DNA of 7,575 nt from NCBI GenBank assembly GCA_031284225.1, contig JAITAH010000152.1:1-7575 (forward strand). The letters run 5' to 3'. The stretch comes from Dysgonamonadaceae bacterium. Its GTDB lineage: Bacteria > Bacteroidota > Bacteroidia > Bacteroidales > Azobacteroidaceae. The translations under genes were made by a program, and so were the position numbers. Every line of letters starts with the position of its first letter. Positions within the stretch are counted from its first letter, which is position 1. The notes under the pieces were generated by a model. It was not told the DNA's origin. It did not search any database and saw only the letters and a list, made by a program, of their open reading frames with translations. Shown piece after piece: positions 6,957-7,575 of the stretch.

Positions 6957-6974
6957 TAAATGAATTATGAATTA
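6957..6974 (-). repeat. 18-nt A/T leader repeat, copy 1 (before the pump gene)
   Basis: The minus-strand sequence TAATTCATAATTCATTTA ends 2 nt before the pump ATG. The same sequence with a single change stands in front of the TolC-like gene (3296-3313). It contains no Shine-Dalgarno; it may act as an unstructured A/T-rich translation-initiation region or be a dispersed spacer repeat. Confidence 0.6.
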
Positions 6975-7006
6975 AAAATTAGGGATGAAAACTCGATAAT
7001 TTTCAA

Positions 7007-7393
7007 TCATATTCTTAAAATGCAAATCAGGGCAAGCAAATTAACGTTGTATTTAACTAATCCGCCGGGAGGAAAGACGGTTTGTAAAAGCAAAAAGAAA
7101 TTGGACTCTTCTCTTGTTAATAGATTGTCGAACAGCGGGAATAATACAGGTTTCAAGAGAAGCATTTGAATTTCGGCGGACGATGCGTGTTGCGGCAACT
7201 GAAAATGATCGGTCGCCATTTGAACCGTGTAGTTTGAACAGCAACTTTTTGTTCCGCAACAGGATGTTTGAGTGTTACTGCCGCTAATTTCAACCGACCG
7301 TAAATGATTTCCACAATAATGAAAAGCAATCGTCGGTTGAGCGGCAACCAACGACATAATCAGAAGTAAAAAAATGGATATTGCCCGTTTCAT
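7007..7393 (-). CDS. Small exported cysteine protein, HYC_CC_PP family (putative metal-binding)
   Basis: This 128-residue protein is the first gene of the operon. Residues 1-23 form a signal peptide (Lys-Arg, a hydrophobic core, then a small-residue end), so it should be exported to the periplasm or inner membrane. The mature part begins with the HYC motif (His25-Tyr26-Cys27), followed by two cysteine pairs (Cys45-Cys46 and Cys51-Cys52) and a late Pro-Pro (108-109). These landmarks in this order define the Bacteroidota HYC_CC_PP family, which has no established function. A hydrophobic C-terminus (about 112-126) could be a membrane segment. Five cysteines and several histidines in a metal-efflux operon suggest soft-metal binding, but that is inference. 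The start is the only ATG giving a complete signal peptide. It lies about 38 nt downstream of a promoter -7 box and has no well-placed Shine-Dalgarno. The stop is TGA, 52 nt before the pump gene. Confidence 0.85.
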   Translation of the reverse strand: MKRAISIFLLLIMSLVAAQPTIAFHYCGNHLRSVEISGSNTQTSCCGTKSCCSNYTVQMATDHFQLPQHASSAEIQMLLLKPVLFPLFDNLLTREESNFFLLLQTVFPPGGLVKYNVNLLALICILRI

Positions 7394-7430
7394 TATTTAT
7401 TCGCTATTTGTTTCCTGTTAAAAAAACAAA

Positions 7431-7462
7431 CAAAAATAATGTATTTTTTTGTTTAAAACAAA
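7431..7462 (-). promoter_or_regulatory. Bacteroidota-type promoter of the efflux operon
   Basis: Reading the minus strand, a -33 TTTG (7459-7462) is followed after exactly 20 nt by TATTTTTG (7431-7438). This is a full match to the Bacteroidota -7 consensus TAnnTTTG at the expected spacing. Transcription would begin a few bases further on, around 7424, leaving a leader of about 30 nt before the first gene. No comparable promoter was found in the spacers between genes, which supports one transcript for all five genes. The region is very A/T-rich, so a chance match is possible. Confidence 0.7.
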
Positions 7463-7466
7463 AAAA
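7444..7466. promoter_or_regulatory. A/T-rich perfect palindrome overlapping the promoter, possible operator
   Basis: TTTTTTTGTTT (7444-7454) and its exact reverse complement AAACAAAAAAA (7456-7466) flank a single A, giving 11-base arms. The palindrome covers the -33 element and most of the promoter spacer, where a dimeric repressor or activator could bind. No metal-regulator consensus is recognisable and no regulator gene is in the window. Because the arms are nearly homopolymeric, the structure may simply reflect an A/T-rich upstream element. Confidence 0.35.
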
Positions 7467-7542
7467 ATCACAAATTACCATCAGCGCAGATTCAAGTAAC
7501 CAATGCAATTTTATTAAGTGATGAAAAAATTATAACTTATAA

Positions 7543-7567
7543 GACATTAGATATAAGACAAAAGAAG
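7543..7567 (-). repeat. Right copy of the imperfect 25-nt inverted repeat flanking the operon
   Basis: This is the inverted partner of 158-182 (20 of 25 identical). The surrounding stretch 7541-7570 contains AAGACA three times (7541, 7555 and 7565), so the sequence is partly repetitive. It lies upstream of the promoter and outside any gene. Confidence 0.45.
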
Positions 7568-7575
7568 ACAGACAT

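Noticed and set aside
6987..7004. Hairpin in the spacer between the HYC_CC_PP gene and the pump gene as an attenuator
   Set aside because: The stem is only five A/T-rich pairs around an 8-nt loop with no following T-run, too weak to support termination.
158..7567. The operon as a transposon or integrated element
   Set aside because: No transposase, integrase, mobilisation gene, tRNA or target-site duplication is visible; the flanking inverted repeats alone are low-complexity.
7463..7575. Possible short plus-strand gene starting ATGAAAAAA at 7521
   Set aside because: It meets a stop codon after four codons; nothing else coding is visible in this stretch.

Overview
This window looks like Bacteroidota DNA, most likely of the order Bacteroidales. 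The support is a very good match to the Bacteroidota sigma-factor promoter (TTTG, 20 nt, TATTTTTG), weak or absent Shine-Dalgarno sequences, A+T-rich spacers between moderate-G+C genes, and a gene set (HYC_CC_PP protein, long CusA, TolC, HMBD-tagged CusB, HMA protein) typical of that phylum. The genus cannot be named from the sequence.

Layout. All five genes lie on the minus strand, in one apparent operon read from right to left. Positions 7394-7575 form the upstream region, with a promoter at 7431-7462, a long A/T palindrome over its -33 side, and a TGTCTT-rich stretch at the window edge. The genes follow in this order: a small exported cysteine protein of the HYC_CC_PP type (7393-7007), a 1197-residue heavy-metal RND pump of the CusA/CzcA family (6954-3361), a TolC-like outer-membrane channel (3292-1841), a CusB-like periplasmic adaptor with an N-terminal heavy-metal-binding domain (1825-590), and a small exported HMA-domain metal-binding protein (568-191). 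Gaps between genes are 52, 68, 15 and 21 nt. Positions 1-190 are non-coding and hold four hairpins, one of them a plausible terminator for plus-strand transcription.

How the genes work together. Pump, adaptor and channel together would form a complete tripartite complex moving metal from the periplasm (and perhaps the cytoplasm) to the outside. The HMBD on the adaptor, the HMA protein and the HYC_CC_PP protein are three separate cysteine-bearing modules that could capture or hand over metal; no CusF is visible. The context favours Cu(I)/Ag(I) or another soft metal. However, two of the three methionines of the E. coli CusA metal site are replaced in the pump, so the substrate is not settled.

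Most interesting points. The TolC-like channel has a roughly 60-residue Gly/Asn/Pro/Met-rich insertion exactly where the periplasmic tip of the channel should be, and a second Met-rich stretch in a predicted extracellular loop. The pump carries an extra pair of predicted membrane helices and a large periplasmic insert relative to E. coli CusA. A nearly identical 18-nt A/T sequence precedes the start codons of both pump and channel. I found no wholly new system: this is a recognisable metal-efflux operon with unusual details.
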